From contig NZ_BANX01000018.1 in NCBI RefSeq assembly GCF_000334455.1, positions 1-64,000 of the forward strand: a stretch of DNA of 64,000 bases, given 5' to 3'. Source of the DNA: Gordonia soli NBRC 108243. GTDB taxonomy: Bacteria > Actinomycetota > Actinomycetes > Mycobacteriales > Mycobacteriaceae. Under the pieces are notes generated by a model. The model searched no databases and was not told the origin of the DNA. It was given only the letters and a program-made list of their open reading frames with translations. The translations under genes were made by a program, and so were the position numbers. Positions 41,578-53,498 of the stretch are shown piece after piece. Position 1 is the stretch's first letter. The number at the start of each line of letters is the position of its first letter.

Positions 41578-41967
41578 TCAGGACAGCTCGCGCCACCGGG
41601 TGATCATGGCGTCCACGTCGACGAGCGGCGCGACCAGGTTCGACGTCGGTCCGCGGCCGCGGGAACCCAGCCGCTCGTACCGTACGCGCCGGTTGTAGTC
41701 CTCGAGGACGGCCCGCACCGCATTTTCCCCGGTGAGACCGCGCAACGATTCCGGGAAGCCGTCGGCCTCTTTGCGCAATCGGAGGACCGGCGGCAGCAGC
41801 GCAGAGGAGCCGAGATTCTCGTCACGGATCTTGCGTTTGACCCACCAATCGGGGTCGTCGCTGTCGGAGAGGTCGAGAGGCTTGCCCGCACCCGGCAGAT
41901 CGTCGAAGTCACCGCGGGCGGTGGCCTCGCGGATGAGGCGCTCGACGCGCGACTCGAACCGATGCAC
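41578..41967 (-). CDS. DUF1992 (DnaJC28-like) protein
   Basis: A 129-residue protein carrying the DUF1992 domain, also found in animal DNAJC28. Typical segments are IREATARGDFDDLPGAGKPL near the N-terminus, DDPDWWVKRKIRDENL, and the C-terminal RRVRYERLGSRG region. There is no J-domain and no membrane helix. The function is unknown. It lies between the SUF operon end and hen1, on the same strand as both, with gaps of 86 and 61 nt; the start is the ATG at 41967. Confidence 0.88.
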   Translation of the reverse strand: MHRFESRVERLIREATARGDFDDLPGAGKPLDLSDSDDPDWWVKRKIRDENLGSSALLPPVLRLRKEADGFPESLRGLTGENAVRAVLEDYNRRVRYERLGSRGRGPTSNLVAPLVDVDAMITRWRELS

Positions 41968-42053
41968 GGCTGTTAAACCCAGACCGACGTCGCCGAGTGA
42001 GGATCACAGCGACGCAGGAGTGAGGACCGGAGCGACAGCGGGCGTCGGGCCAT

Positions 42054-42419
42054 CTACACCGTGAAGCCCAGCGCGCGGAGCTGTTCGCGTCCGTCGTCGG
42101 TGATCTTGTCGGGCCCCCACGGCGGCAGCCACACCCAGTTGATCTCGAGGTCGGTGCAAAGTCCGCTGCTCACCAGGGCTGCTCGCGACTGGTCCTCGAT
42201 GACGTCGGTGAGCGGACACGCGGCCGAGGTCAGCGTCATGTCCAGCTTGGCGACGGCGTCGTTGTCGATGTCGATCCCGTAGACGAGGCCGAGGTCGACG
42301 ACGTTGATCCCGAGTTCCGGATCCACGACATCGCGCATCGCCTCTTCCACGTCTTCGACCAGTGGCAGCGACGTGGTGGGCGCTTTCGGCGCGGTGCCGG
42401 TGGTGGTGTCTTCGGTCAT
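42054..42419 (-). CDS. sufT: SufT-like Fe-S assembly factor (MIP18/DUF59)
   Basis: A 121-residue protein with the MIP18/DUF59 fold: VEDVEEAMRDVVDPELGINVVDLGLVYGI and the TSAACPLTDVI segment with the conserved Cys. It assists Fe-S maturation or repair and corresponds to Rv1466. The ATG at 42419 shares a base with the sufU stop (TGATG), which fixes the start and makes it the last gene of the SUF operon. Confidence 0.93.
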   Translation of the reverse strand: MTEDTTTGTAPKAPTTSLPLVEDVEEAMRDVVDPELGINVVDLGLVYGIDIDNDAVAKLDMTLTSAACPLTDVIEDQSRAALVSSGLCTDLEINWVWLPPWGPDKITDDGREQLRALGFTV

Positions 42420-42892
42420 CAGGACTCCTTTGCGGTCACGGGGGCGTGCTTCTCGTCGACCGTCTGTGCCAACGCGTCCTTGAACGCCAACCATCCCAGC
42501 AACGCGCATTTCACACGCGCCGGGTACTTGCTCACGCCGGCGAAGGCGATGCCGTCGCCGATGATGTCCTCGTCGCCCGCTTCGGTGCCGCGGGAGGTCA
42601 TCATGCTGTTGAACGCGCCGATGGTGGCCAATGCATCATCCACCTTCGAGCCGACGACCTGATCGTGCAGCACCGAGGTGGAGGCCTGCGAGATCGAGCA
42701 TCCCTGGCCGTCGTAGGAGATGTCCTCCACGACCGTCCCGTCGTCCGACAACGTGACCCGGAGCGTCACCTCGTCTCCACAGGTGGGGTTGACGTGGTGG
42801 ACCTCGGCACCGAACGGGTCTCGCAGTCCGCGCCCATGGGGGTGTTTGTAGTGGTCCAGGATCACTTCCTGGTACATCTGTTCCATCCGCAC
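42419..42892 (-). CDS. sufU: SUF system sulfur relay/scaffold protein SufU
   Basis: A 157-residue IscU-like protein that accepts persulfide from SufS. The metal and sulfur ligands are C38, D40, C65 and C129 (NPTCGDEV, GQGCSIS, RVKCALLGW), with the GRGLRDPFGAEVHHV start typical of the SufU branch. The GTG at 42892 has GGGGGA 9 nt upstream and lies 5 nt past the sufS stop; a long upstream extension of the frame is antisense noise. Length matches Rv1465. Confidence 0.95.
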   Translation of the reverse strand: MRMEQMYQEVILDHYKHPHGRGLRDPFGAEVHHVNPTCGDEVTLRVTLSDDGTVVEDISYDGQGCSISQASTSVLHDQVVGSKVDDALATIGAFNSMMTSRGTEAGDEDIIGDGIAFAGVSKYPARVKCALLGWLAFKDALAQTVDEKHAPVTAKES

Positions 42893-42897
42893 GGCGA

Positions 42898-44292
<1,395 letters not shown>

Positions 44293-45066
44293 TCAGGACG
44301 CGGCCGCGGCCGACGTGAACCGGACGTAACCGTTGTCCTCGAGCTCGTCGGCGAGCTCCGGACCACCCGACTCCACGACCCGGCCGTTGACGAACACATG
44401 CACGAAGTCGGGCTTGATGTAGCGCAGGATTCGCGTGTAGTGGGTGATCAGCAGGATGCCGCCGTGCTCGTTCGCCTTGTACCGGTTGACACCCTCGGAC
44501 ACCACACGCAGGGCGTCGACGTCCAGACCGGAGTCGGTCTCGTCGAGGATCGCGATCTTCGGCTTGAGCAGGTCGAGCTGCAAGATCTCGTGGCGCTTCT
44601 TCTCGCCGCCGGAGAACCCCTCGTTCACGCTGCGCTCGCCGAACGACGGATCGATCTCCAGCGCCGTCATCGCCTCCTTGGTCTCCTTGACCCAGTGGCG
44701 CAGCTTCGGGGCCTCGCCGCGGACCGCGGTCGCCGCGGTCCGGAGGAAGTTCGACATGGAGACGCCGGGCACCTCGACCGGGTACTGCATCGCCAGGAAC
44801 AGCCCCGCGCGGGCGCGCTCGTCGACGCTCATCTCCAGCACGTCCTCACCGTCGAGGGTGATCGACCCGGAGGTCACCTCGTACTTGGGATGGCCGGCGA
44901 TGGCGTAGGACAGGGTCGACTTGCCGGACCCGTTGGGGCCCATGATGGCGTGCGTCTCGTCGGAGCTGACCGTGAGGTCGACACCCTTGAGGATGTGGAT
45001 CGGCTCGGCATCCGAGTCGGACTGTGCGACGTCGACATGCAGGTCGCGGATTTCCAGAGTGGTCAC
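44293..45066 (-). CDS. sufC: Fe-S assembly ATPase SufC
   Basis: A 257-residue ABC-type ATPase that drives the SufBCD scaffold. Walker A is GPNGSGKST, the signature is FSGGEKKRHEI, and the Walker B region ILDETDSGLD shows the SufC-specific spacing. The start is a GTG at 45066, with GGAAG 5 nt upstream. The gene follows sufD by about 50 nt and precedes sufS by 84 nt. Confidence 0.96.
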   Translation of the reverse strand: MTTLEIRDLHVDVAQSDSDAEPIHILKGVDLTVSSDETHAIMGPNGSGKSTLSYAIAGHPKYEVTSGSITLDGEDVLEMSVDERARAGLFLAMQYPVEVPGVSMSNFLRTAATAVRGEAPKLRHWVKETKEAMTALEIDPSFGERSVNEGFSGGEKKRHEILQLDLLKPKIAILDETDSGLDVDALRVVSEGVNRYKANEHGGILLITHYTRILRYIKPDFVHVFVNGRVVESGGPELADELEDNGYVRFTSAAAAS

Positions 45067-45115
45067 GATGTCTTCCTTGATGATTCGGGGCTGTGGTTGG
45101 CTGAAGTCCGCGCGC

Positions 45116-46291
45116 TCAGGCGCCGGCGGATTCGAGTTCGACCTCGATGGCCGCCTCGAGACGCTCACGCAGTTCCGGGACACCGATCTTGGCGATCACC
45201 TCGCGGAAGAACCCACGCACCACGAGACGGCGAGCCTGGTCCTCCGGAATGCCCCTGGCCTGCAGGTAGAACAGCTGCTCGTCGTCGAATCGGCCGGTGG
45301 CACTGGCATGCCCGGCGCCGACGATCTCGCCGGTCTCGATCTCCAGGTTCGGCACCGAGTCCGCGCGTGCGCCGTCGGTCAGCACCAGGTTGCGGTTCAA
45401 CTCGAAGGTGTCGGTGCCCTCGGCCTCGGGACGGATCAGCACGTCGCCGATCCACACCGTGTGCGCCTCGCGGGCGCGATCGCCCGGGACGCCTTGCAGG
45501 GCACCCTTGTAGACGACGTTCGAACGGCAGTGGGGCTGGCTGTGATCGACCAGCAGTCGCTGCTCGAGGTGCTGTCCCGCGTCGGCGAAGTACAGACCCC
45601 AGAGTTCGGCGTCACCGCCGGGGGCGTCGTAATGCACCACCGGGGACAAGCGGACGAGATCGCCGCCCAAACTGATCGCGAAGTGACGGATCACCGAGTC
45701 GCGACTGAGCTTCACGTGATGTGCGGCCACGTGAACCGTGTCGTCGGCCCAGTCGTGGACGTTGACAACGGTCAGCGCGGCCTGGTCACCGACGACGAAC
45801 TCGACGTTCTCAGCGTATGTCCCGCTGCCCTTCTGGTCGAGGACCACGACGGCGCGCGCGAACGGCTCCAACCGGATCTGCAGGTGCCCGAAGGCCACCT
45901 CGCCCTCACCCGGTCCGGTCACGGTGATGGTGACCGGGTCGGACAGCTCGATCTCGGTGCCGACCGTCACGACGGTGGCCTCGGTGAAACCTGAGTACGC
46001 CTGTGCGGCGATGCGGTCGAAGGGCACGCCACCCTGGCCGAGGCGCTCGTCATCACGACCGACGGTCTCGACACGGACGCCGTCGGTGACTCCCTCGACC
46101 TCGACGCCCGCCTCACCGGACCGCTGCGCGGACCCGTCGTGCAGACCGCGAAGGCGACGGAACGGCGTGAACCGCCATGCCTCCTCACGTGAGTGGGGCA
46201 CCTCGAAGGCGTCCACGTCGAACGACGTGAACTGCTCACCCTTGTTGACCGCGAGGGCCGCCGGGGTGGCGGGGATCGTGGGATCCGCCAT
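45116..46291 (-). CDS. sufD: Fe-S cluster assembly protein SufD
   Basis: A 391-residue beta-helix protein that pairs with SufB in the SufBC2D scaffold. Visible family segments are SREEAWRFTPFRRLRGL at the N-terminus, the repeated beta-helix strands in the middle (LYFADAGQHLEQRLLVDHSQPHCRSNVVYKGAL) and GHASATGRFDDEQLFYLQARGIPEDQARRLVVRGF at the C-terminus. The ATG overlaps the sufB stop by one base (TGATG). Confidence 0.96.
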   Translation of the reverse strand: MADPTIPATPAALAVNKGEQFTSFDVDAFEVPHSREEAWRFTPFRRLRGLHDGSAQRSGEAGVEVEGVTDGVRVETVGRDDERLGQGGVPFDRIAAQAYSGFTEATVVTVGTEIELSDPVTITVTGPGEGEVAFGHLQIRLEPFARAVVVLDQKGSGTYAENVEFVVGDQAALTVVNVHDWADDTVHVAAHHVKLSRDSVIRHFAISLGGDLVRLSPVVHYDAPGGDAELWGLYFADAGQHLEQRLLVDHSQPHCRSNVVYKGALQGVPGDRAREAHTVWIGDVLIRPEAEGTDTFELNRNLVLTDGARADSVPNLEIETGEIVGAGHASATGRFDDEQLFYLQARGIPEDQARRLVVRGFFREVIAKIGVPELRERLEAAIEVELESAGA

Positions 46292-47754
46292 CAGCCGACC
46301 GCCCCTTCCATCTGCAGCTCGATGAGCCGGTTGAGCTCCAGCGCGTACTCCATCGGGAGTTCCTTGGCGATCGGCTCCACGAATCCGCGGACGACCATCG
46401 CCATCGCCTCGTCTTCGGTCAGCCCGCGACTCATCAGGTAGAACAACTGGTCGTCGCTCACCTTCGAGACGGTGGCCTCATGACCCATCGTCACGTCGTC
46501 CTCACGGATGTCGACATACGGATACGTGTCGCTCCGGCTGATCTGATCGACCAGCAGCGCATCACATTTCACCGTCGAGCGGCTGCCATGGGCACCGTTG
46601 TTGATCTTGATCAGGCCGCGGTACGACGCTCGTCCGCCGCCGCGCGCCACCGACTTGGACACGATGTTGCTGGAGGTGTTCGGCGCCAGGTGCACCATCT
46701 TGGAGCCGGTGTCCTGGTGCTGCCCCTCGCCGGCGAAGGCGACCGACAGGACCTCGCCCTTGGCGTGCTCGCCTGTCAGCCAGACGGCCGGGTACTTCAT
46801 GGTGACCTTGGAGCCGATGTTGCCGTCGATCCACTCCATGGTCGCGCCGGCCTCGGCCTTCGCACGCTTGGTGACCAGGTTGTAGACGTTGTTCGACCAG
46901 TTCTGGATGGTCGTGTAGCGGCAGCGGCCGCCCTTCTTGACGACGATCTCGACCACGGCCGAGTGCAACGAGTCGGTCTTGTAGATCGGCGCGGTGCAGC
47001 CCTCGACGTAGTGCACGTAGGCGCCCTCGTCGACGATGATCAGCGTCCGCTCGAACTGACCCATGTTCTCGGTGTTGATCCGGAAGTAGGCCTGCAGCGG
47101 GATGTCGACGTGCACACCCGGCGGGACGTAGATGAACGATCCACCCGACCACACCGCGGTGTTCAGCGCAGAGAACTTGTTGTCGCCTGCGGGGATGACC
47201 GATCCGAAGTACTCCTGGAACAGCTCCGGGTGCTCCTTGAGACCGGTGTCGGTGTCGAGGAAGATCACGCCCTGCTGCTCGAGGTCCTCACGGATCGAGT
47301 GGTAGACCACCTCCGACTCGTACTGGGCGGCGACACCGGCGACCAGACGTTGCTTCTCGGCCTCGGGGATGCCGAGCTTGTCGTAGGTGTTCTTGATGTC
47401 CTCGGGGAGGTCGTCCCAGGACGCGGCCTGCTTCTCGCTGGACCGCACGAAGTACTTGATGTTGTCGAAGTCGATGCCGTCGAGCTCGGCGCCCCAGTGC
47501 GGCATCGGCTTGCGATCGAAGATGCGCAGCGCCTTGAGACGCTGTTCCAGCATCCATTCGGGCTCGCTCTTCTTCGCCGAGATGTCGGCGACGACCGCGT
47601 CGGACAGACCGCGCTGGGCGCTGGCGCCCGCCTCGTCGGAGTCGGACCAGCCGTAGCCGTATGTGCCGAGGGAGGCGATGGTCTCCTCCTGCGACAACGG
47701 CGTTGGCTTGACCGGCGTACCGGTGTCGGTCGCGGCGGGATCGGTGACTGTCAT
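46291..47754 (-). CDS. sufB: Fe-S cluster assembly protein SufB
   Basis: A 487-residue scaffold core. It contains [34 protein letters not shown], the [21 protein letters not shown] strands, [18 protein letters not shown] and the C-terminal [22 protein letters not shown]. The sequence is continuous, so the intein known in M. tuberculosis SufB is absent. Its ATG overlaps the sufR stop by 4 nt, so regulator and scaffold are translated in one unit. Confidence 0.97.
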   Translation of the reverse strand: MTVTDPAATDTGTPVKPTPLSQEETIASLGTYGYGWSDSDEAGASAQRGLSDAVVADISAKKSEPEWMLEQRLKALRIFDRKPMPHWGAELDGIDFDNIKYFVRSSEKQAASWDDLPEDIKNTYDKLGIPEAEKQRLVAGVAAQYESEVVYHSIREDLEQQGVIFLDTDTGLKEHPELFQEYFGSVIPAGDNKFSALNTAVWSGGSFIYVPPGVHVDIPLQAYFRINTENMGQFERTLIIVDEGAYVHYVEGCTAPIYKTDSLHSAVVEIVVKKGGRCRYTTIQNWSNNVYNLVTKRAKAEAGATMEWIDGNIGSKVTMKYPAVWLTGEHAKGEVLSVAFAGEGQHQDTGSKMVHLAPNTSSNIVSKSVARGGGRASYRGLIKINNGAHGSRSTVKCDALLVDQISRSDTYPYVDIREDDVTMGHEATVSKVSDDQLFYLMSRGLTEDEAMAMVVRGFVEPIAKELPMEYALELNRLIELQMEGAVG

Positions 47755-48545
47755 CGCGAGGCCTTTCGACTCGTCTTCTGGTGAGCGGGTGTGGGCTGGG
47801 GCCCGCTCGCTGTCGTGTCTGCATCGGCAGGCGATGCGACACCATCCGGCGGAGGATGCAGCGGCACGTGGGTGGTGCAGGCGCAGTCACCGTTGGCGAT
47901 CGTCGCCAGGCGTTGCACATGCGTGCCGAGCAGTTGGGTGAAGACCGCGGTCTCCGCCTCACACAACTCCGGGAACTCGGTGGCCACGTGGGCGACCGGA
48001 CAATGGTGTTGGCAGATCTGCATACCGGTGCCGACCTGCCGGGTGTTCGCCGCGAATCCCGCGCTGGTGAGGGCGTCGGCGATCTCGTCGACCGTCTCGG
48101 CCACGGAACCCGACTCGTCGGCCGGGGTGACCCCTGCGACGATTCGTTCCACCCGGTCGCGGGCGAAATCCTCCACCGCGTCCGAGCCACCGATGTCACG
48201 CAGCTTGCGCATCGCGGCGCCCGCGAGATCGTCGTAGGCGTGCCGCAGTTTGCCGCGACCGCCTGCGGTCAGCTGGAACCACTTGGCCGGACGTCCACGA
48301 CCACGCTGCCCGAAGCCCGAGGACGAGACCTCCACGTCGCCCGCGGCGACGAGCGCGTCCAGGTGTCGGCGGACGCCCGCCGGGCTGATACCCAGACGCT
48401 CCGCGATCTCGCCTGCGGTCAACGGACCACCCTCGACCAGCAGTGTCACCACTGCGTTCCGGGTGTGGCCGTCGTGATGTCCGGCGACGGGGGTATCCCC
48501 GACTCCGGCGCCCGAGGGCACGACATCACTCCGCACGGTTTTCAC
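47751..48545 (-). CDS. sufR: SufR-like Fe-S-sensing repressor of the SUF operon
   Basis: A regulator of about 264 residues with a DeoR/ArsR-like winged helix near residues 28-90 ([26 protein letters not shown]) and a C-terminal domain with C178, C182, C195, C221 and C223. The spacing of C182, C195 and C223 matches the ligand cysteines of Rv1460. It should bind its operator with its cluster loaded and derepress suf when clusters are lost. The start is uncertain: GTG 48545 falls within the predicted operator and GTG 48536 is an alternative; the better motif AAGGAGG lies 27 nt before 48545 and does not decide it. Confidence 0.9.
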   Translation of the reverse strand: MKTVRSDVVPSGAGVGDTPVAGHHDGHTRNAVVTLLVEGGPLTAGEIAERLGISPAGVRRHLDALVAAGDVEVSSSGFGQRGRGRPAKWFQLTAGGRGKLRHAYDDLAGAAMRKLRDIGGSDAVEDFARDRVERIVAGVTPADESGSVAETVDEIADALTSAGFAANTRQVGTGMQICQHHCPVAHVATEFPELCEAETAVFTQLLGTHVQRLATIANGDCACTTHVPLHPPPDGVASPADADTTASGPQPTPAHQKTSRKASR

Positions 48546-48556
48546 AACACGAGTGT
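48542..48556 (-). promoter_or_regulatory. SufR operator ACACT-N5-TGTGA
   Basis: On the minus strand ACACT (48556-48552) and TGTGA (48546-48542) flank 5 nt, a perfect inverted repeat identical to the SufR site reported for mycobacteria (as I recall). It overlaps the proposed sufR start codon, implying that the repressor covers the start region of its own operon. Confidence 0.8.
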
Positions 48557-48674
48557 GACGTAATTGATTCCTCCTTTCCAGCAAGGGCACCCTTAGCGTT
48601 CGTTCATCCGCCGGCGTGTCGACCCCGCCGTCGAGGCCCGTGCGAGGGGATGTGGGCCTCGACCGGACTGGCAC

Positions 48675-48680
48675 TAGAGT
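48675..48680 (+). promoter_or_regulatory. -10 hexamer TAGAGT for leaderless mptB mRNA
   Basis: TAGAGT is followed by 6 nt and the GTG at 48687. No Shine-Dalgarno sequence is present. It sits 119 bp from the divergent SufR operator. Confidence 0.5.
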
Positions 48681-48686
48681 CGTCGT

Positions 48687-50495
48687 GTGCCAGAAACCAC
48701 AGTCCTGCGTCGCGCGTTGGACTACCTCGGGCTCGCCGGCGGACGGCGGAAATCGGCGGTTCGGCCGGACGCCGACCGTCCCGGTGACTATGGTCGCGCC
48801 GTCGCGCGTCTGCACGACGACGAGCGTGAGGTCGGTCCGCTCAACGCCGAGGAGAACCGTCGCCTGCAGCGCATCAAGCTGTTCGGGGCGACCGGTTCGG
48901 TACTGCTGCTGATCGGTTCGCTCGGTACGGGGGCCGTCCCCGTGCTGCAGAACCCGACCGCGGGTGTCCGCGTGCTCTCGCTGCCCTCGCGCATGTGGAG
49001 CACCGCGCTGACGCTGTCGATCGGCGGCACGCTGATGCTGGTCGTCGCCTGGCTGTTGATCGGGCGGTTCGCGGTCGGCAGGTTCAGCGTCGAGGTCTTC
49101 CACGGCCGCAGCCCCGAACGGCGCATGACGCGACGACAGGCCGACCGGACCCTGCTGCTGTGGATCGCCCCGATCGTCATCGCTCCCCCGCTGTTGAGCA
49201 AGGACGTCTACTCCTATCTCGCCCAGAGCGCGATCGCCTTCCGCGGCATGGACCCGTACGTGGTGAGTCCGGTCCGAGGTCTGGGCGTGGTACACGAACT
49301 CACCCGGTCGGTGCCCAACCTCTGGCGGGACACACCCGCGCCCTACGGGCCGCTCTTCTTGTGGATCGGCAAGGGCATCACCGCTGTGACCGGCGAGAAC
49401 ATCACCGCAGCGATCTTCCTGCACCGGATCGTCGCCCTCGTCGGTCTGGCACTGATCGTCTGGGCACTGCCTCGTCTGGCCCGTCGCTGTGGTGTCTCGT
49501 CGGTCGCCGCGCTCTGGCTCGGCGCGATGAACCCGCTGGTCATCCTGCATCTGGTCGGCGGCATCCACAACGAGGCCCTCATGCTCGGCATGATGCTGGT
49601 CGGCCTCGAACTGTCCTTCCGGGCCATCTACGGTGCCGACCGATTACGCCGCGAGGGATCCGCATTCTGGCCCTCGCGATCCGGCTGGATCCTGATCGCG
49701 GGTGTCGCGGTGCTGTCGGCGTCGTCGATGGTGAAGGTCACCTCGATGCTGGCGCTGGGGTTCGTCGGCATCGCCCTCGCGCAGCGGTGGGGCGCGACAC
49801 TGCCGGCCCTCCGGCATGCACCCCGTTCACAGTGGTGGGCGCGATCGAAGCAATCGGTCATCGCGCTGTCGGCCTCGGCGGCGTCGCTGGCGGTGATCCT
49901 CGGGGTCGTCGTGATCGGGATCTGCGTCGGCACCGGCCTCGGGTTCGGGTGGACGTCCACATTGAGCACCGGCGAGATCGTGCGGTCCTGGATGTCGATG
50001 CCGACGCTGTTGTCGGTGACGACGGGCCGCATCGGTATCGGGCTCGGGCTCGGCGACCAGACACAGGCCATCCTCGACGTCTGTCGGCCCATCGGACAGC
50101 TGATCGCGGCGGTCTTCGTCGTCCGGTGGCTGCTGGCGGCGCTCGGTGGTCGGCTGCATCCGCTAGGTGCCCTCGGTGTGTCAATGGCCACAGTGGTGCT
50201 CTTCTTCCCCTTCGTCCAGGCCTGGTACCTGCTGTGGGCCGTCATCCCGTTGGCTGCCTGGGCCACCGGCCGCTGGTTCCGTCTCACCGCGATCGCCGCG
50301 TCGGCGATCATCGCGATCGTCGTCATGCCGACCAGCTCGAACACCAGCGGAGTCGTTCTCGCGCAAGGGCTTCTCGCCGGCGTGATCATGGTCGCGATCC
50401 TGACCGCCCTCTTCTTCGAGGATCTCCGACTCCGTCGACGTCGCACCCCGGTCACGGAGTCCGAGGACGAGGTCCCCACCTCCACGTCGCCGTGA
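48687..50495 (+). CDS. mptB: polyprenyl-phosphate-mannose alpha-(1->6)-mannopyranosyltransferase MptB
   Basis: A 602-residue GT-C membrane enzyme that uses decaprenyl-phosphate-mannose to extend the alpha-(1->6) mannan core of lipomannan/lipoarabinomannan. About a dozen hydrophobic segments are seen. A loop with SKDVYSYLAQSAIAFRGMDPY carries the GT-C acidic motif. Then come APYGPLFLWIGKGI and NPLVILHLVGGIHNEALMLG. The short soluble N-terminus (about residues 1-65) is basic. The position beside sufR and the ABC exporter equals Rv1459c. Confidence 0.9.
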   Translation: MPETTVLRRALDYLGLAGGRRKSAVRPDADRPGDYGRAVARLHDDEREVGPLNAEENRRLQRIKLFGATGSVLLLIGSLGTGAVPVLQNPTAGVRVLSLPSRMWSTALTLSIGGTLMLVVAWLLIGRFAVGRFSVEVFHGRSPERRMTRRQADRTLLLWIAPIVIAPPLLSKDVYSYLAQSAIAFRGMDPYVVSPVRGLGVVHELTRSVPNLWRDTPAPYGPLFLWIGKGITAVTGENITAAIFLHRIVALVGLALIVWALPRLARRCGVSSVAALWLGAMNPLVILHLVGGIHNEALMLGMMLVGLELSFRAIYGADRLRREGSAFWPSRSGWILIAGVAVLSASSMVKVTSMLALGFVGIALAQRWGATLPALRHAPRSQWWARSKQSVIALSASAASLAVILGVVVIGICVGTGLGFGWTSTLSTGEIVRSWMSMPTLLSVTTGRIGIGLGLGDQTQAILDVCRPIGQLIAAVFVVRWLLAALGGRLHPLGALGVSMATVVLFFPFVQAWYLLWAVIPLAAWATGRWFRLTAIAASAIIAIVVMPTSSNTSGVVLAQGLLAGVIMVAILTALFFEDLRLRRRRTPVTESEDEVPTSTSP

Positions 50496-50549
50496 GAGGA
50501 GTCGACGCCTGCCCGCCGGACGATTTTTTGGGCGACGGCTCCCACCGCC

Positions 50550-50555
50550 TAGGCT
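50550..50555 (+). promoter_or_regulatory. -10 hexamer TAGGCT for the ABC exporter operon
   Basis: TAGGCT is followed by 7 nt and the GTG at 50563, fitting a leaderless transcript for the ABC-ctaA unit. Confidence 0.5.
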
Positions 50556-50562
50556 GATCGAT

Positions 50563-51566
<1,004 letters not shown>

Positions 51567-51570
<4 letters not shown>

Positions 51571-52364
51571 GCTCGGCATCGACAGACCTGTTCCCCGCCG
51601 GCACATTCGCGCCGCGCCCCGCACCCGCCGGGATCGTCCGGATGCTGACCGCGCAGTCGGCCCTGGAGTTCCGGCTCCTCGTCCGTAACGGTGAGCAGTT
51701 GCTGCTGACCCTGTTCATCCCGGTCACCCTGCTGATCGGCCTGTGCCTGTTCCCCATCGACACCGGCCTCGGTGACGGTCCCGCAGCCCGCGCGACGACC
51801 TTCGTGCCGGCGATCATGACCGTGGCGGTGATGTCGACGGCGTTCACCGGGCAGGCGATCGCCGTCGGATTCGACCGACGCTACGGAGCGTTGAAACGTC
51901 TGGGTGCCACGCCCATCCCGCGCTGGGGCATCATCGCGGGCAAGTCGGTCGCGGTGATCGCCGTCGTGACAGCGCAGTCGGCGATCATCGGTGCGATCGG
52001 ACTGGCCTTCGGTTGGCGTCCGCATCCGCTGGCCCTGCTGCTCGGGGCCATCATGATCGCAATCGGGACCGCGACCTTCGCCGCACTCGGACTGCTGCTC
52101 GGCGGCACGCTGAAGGCCGAGGTGGTCCTGGCTCTGGCGAACCTGCTCTGGTTCGCGATGGTCGGCATCGGCAGCCTGGTGATCCTCGGATCACGGGTTC
52201 CCGACGCCGTCGTGTGGATCGCCCGGTGCATGCCGTCCGGTGCACTGACGGAAGCGCTCGACCAGGCGTCGCGTGGATCGTTCGACATGATCGGGGTGGG
52301 CGTGTTGCTCGTGTGGGCGGTCGTCGCGACAGTCCTGGCAGTGAGGTGGTTCCGATTCCGATGA
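51567..52364 (+). CDS. ABC-2 type transporter permease
   Basis: A 265-residue membrane protein with six hydrophobic segments (for example LLLTLFIPVTLLIGLCLF, FVPAIMTVAVMSTAFTGQAIAVGF, IIAGKSVAVIAVVTAQSAIIGAIGLAFG and GVGVLLVWAVVATVLAVRW). It carries the DRRYGALKRLGATPIPRW loop typical of ABC-2 permeases coupled to DrrA ATPases. It is linked by ATGA overlaps to the ATPase upstream and to ctaA downstream, so all three genes are one operon. Confidence 0.93.
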
Positions 52365-53368
52365 CGACGTCGCAGGCTCCCCGCCCGGCCGATACCGCGG
52401 TCGCGCAGACCACGGACCCGAACGGTTCCCGCTGGTCGCGGATCCCCGGATTCGGTCGTCCCACACCTTCGTTCGTCCACCGCTGGGCCATCGGCCTGCT
52501 CGTCGCGAACATCGGCATCGTCGCCACCGGCGGAGCGGTGCGCCTCACCGGCTCCGGTCTCGGCTGCCCCACCTGGCCCCAGTGCACCGACAACTCCTTC
52601 GTGCCGCACGGAGAGCTCGGCATCCACGGTGTGATCGAGTTCGGCAACCGGATGCTCACCTGGGTGCTGATCATCATCGCGATCGCGACCTGGACAGCCG
52701 TGCTCCGCGCGACGACCAGCCCACGTCGCGACACCCTGCTGGCCACGGTCCTCGCGTTGGGGATCCCGTTCCAGGGCGTGATCGGTGGGATCACGGTGTT
52801 GACCCAGCTCAATCCGTGGGTGGTCGCGCTGCACTTCCTGCTCTCGATGGGTCTCGTATCCGGGGCGACGGTCCTGGTCTACCGAACCCGCCCCAACCTC
52901 ACACCGGGATCGACGCCCTCACTGTCGGCCCGCTACGGCGTCGTGCTGTCCTGGCTGCTGTACCTCGCCACCTGGGTGACCGTCTACCTGGGGACGGTCG
53001 TGACCGGTTCCGGTCCGCACGCCGGGGACGTGAAGGCACCCCGCAACGGCCTGGCTCCCGGTGCCGCCACCCAACTGCACGCCGATGCCGTGTTCGTGCT
53101 GGTCGGACTCACCATCGCGATCACAGTCGTCGCGCTCGTCGGCCGCCTGCCCCAGGCGCGGGTGGTGCTGACCTACGTCGGGCTGCTCGTCCTCCAGGCC
53201 GTGATCGGTGTCGTGCAGTACGTCACCGACCTACCGATCGCGCTCGTCATCGCGCACATGATCGGCAGCGCGCTGCTGCTGGTCGGTGCGACGTGGTTGG
53301 TCCTGCGGTTCCGTACCGCCGAGGCTGAACCCTACGGCGGGTCAGAGAAGGCGTCCTCAGCAGTCTGA
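52361..53368 (+). CDS. ctaA: heme A synthase CtaA
   Basis: A 335-residue membrane enzyme that oxidises the C8 methyl of heme O to the formyl group of heme A for aa3 oxidase. Eight membrane segments are present. The N-terminal half has the extracellular loop VRLTGSGLGCPTWPQC with paired Cys and a heme-ligand His (LGIHGVIEFGNRM), and the C-terminal half repeats the helix bundle with LHADAVFVLVG and IAHMIGSALLL. The ATG at 52361 overlaps the permease stop (ATGA). Confidence 0.95.
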   Translation: MTTSQAPRPADTAVAQTTDPNGSRWSRIPGFGRPTPSFVHRWAIGLLVANIGIVATGGAVRLTGSGLGCPTWPQCTDNSFVPHGELGIHGVIEFGNRMLTWVLIIIAIATWTAVLRATTSPRRDTLLATVLALGIPFQGVIGGITVLTQLNPWVVALHFLLSMGLVSGATVLVYRTRPNLTPGSTPSLSARYGVVLSWLLYLATWVTVYLGTVVTGSGPHAGDVKAPRNGLAPGAATQLHADAVFVLVGLTIAITVVALVGRLPQARVVLTYVGLLVLQAVIGVVQYVTDLPIALVIAHMIGSALLLVGATWLVLRFRTAEAEPYGGSEKASSAV

Positions 53369-53390
53369 CCGTATCCAGCTGACGGTCGGT

Positions 53391-53419
53391 GTCCCCGGAT
53401 CGCCGGGCAACCCGGGGAC
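53391..53419. terminator. hairpin between convergent ctaA and 53499-53894
   Basis: GTCCCCGG (53391-53398) pairs perfectly with CCGGGGAC (53412-53419) around a 13-nt loop. It lies 22 nt after the ctaA stop in the gap between convergent genes. Confidence 0.5.
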
Positions 53420-53498
53420 GGCGCCGCACGCATGCGATCCGGATCCGGCAGTGGACAGTCGAGATCAGAGAACCCCGAGAATCACACGGTGGCCGAGA

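Noticed and set aside
46291-47754. Possible intein in SufB
   Set aside because: M. tuberculosis SufB carries an intein, but here the 487-residue frame is continuous across all family motifs with no insertion.
48568-48576. AAGGAGG as ribosome binding site of sufR
   Set aside because: It lies 27 nt from the nearest in-frame GTG with no start codon at the normal distance, so it does not fix the start.
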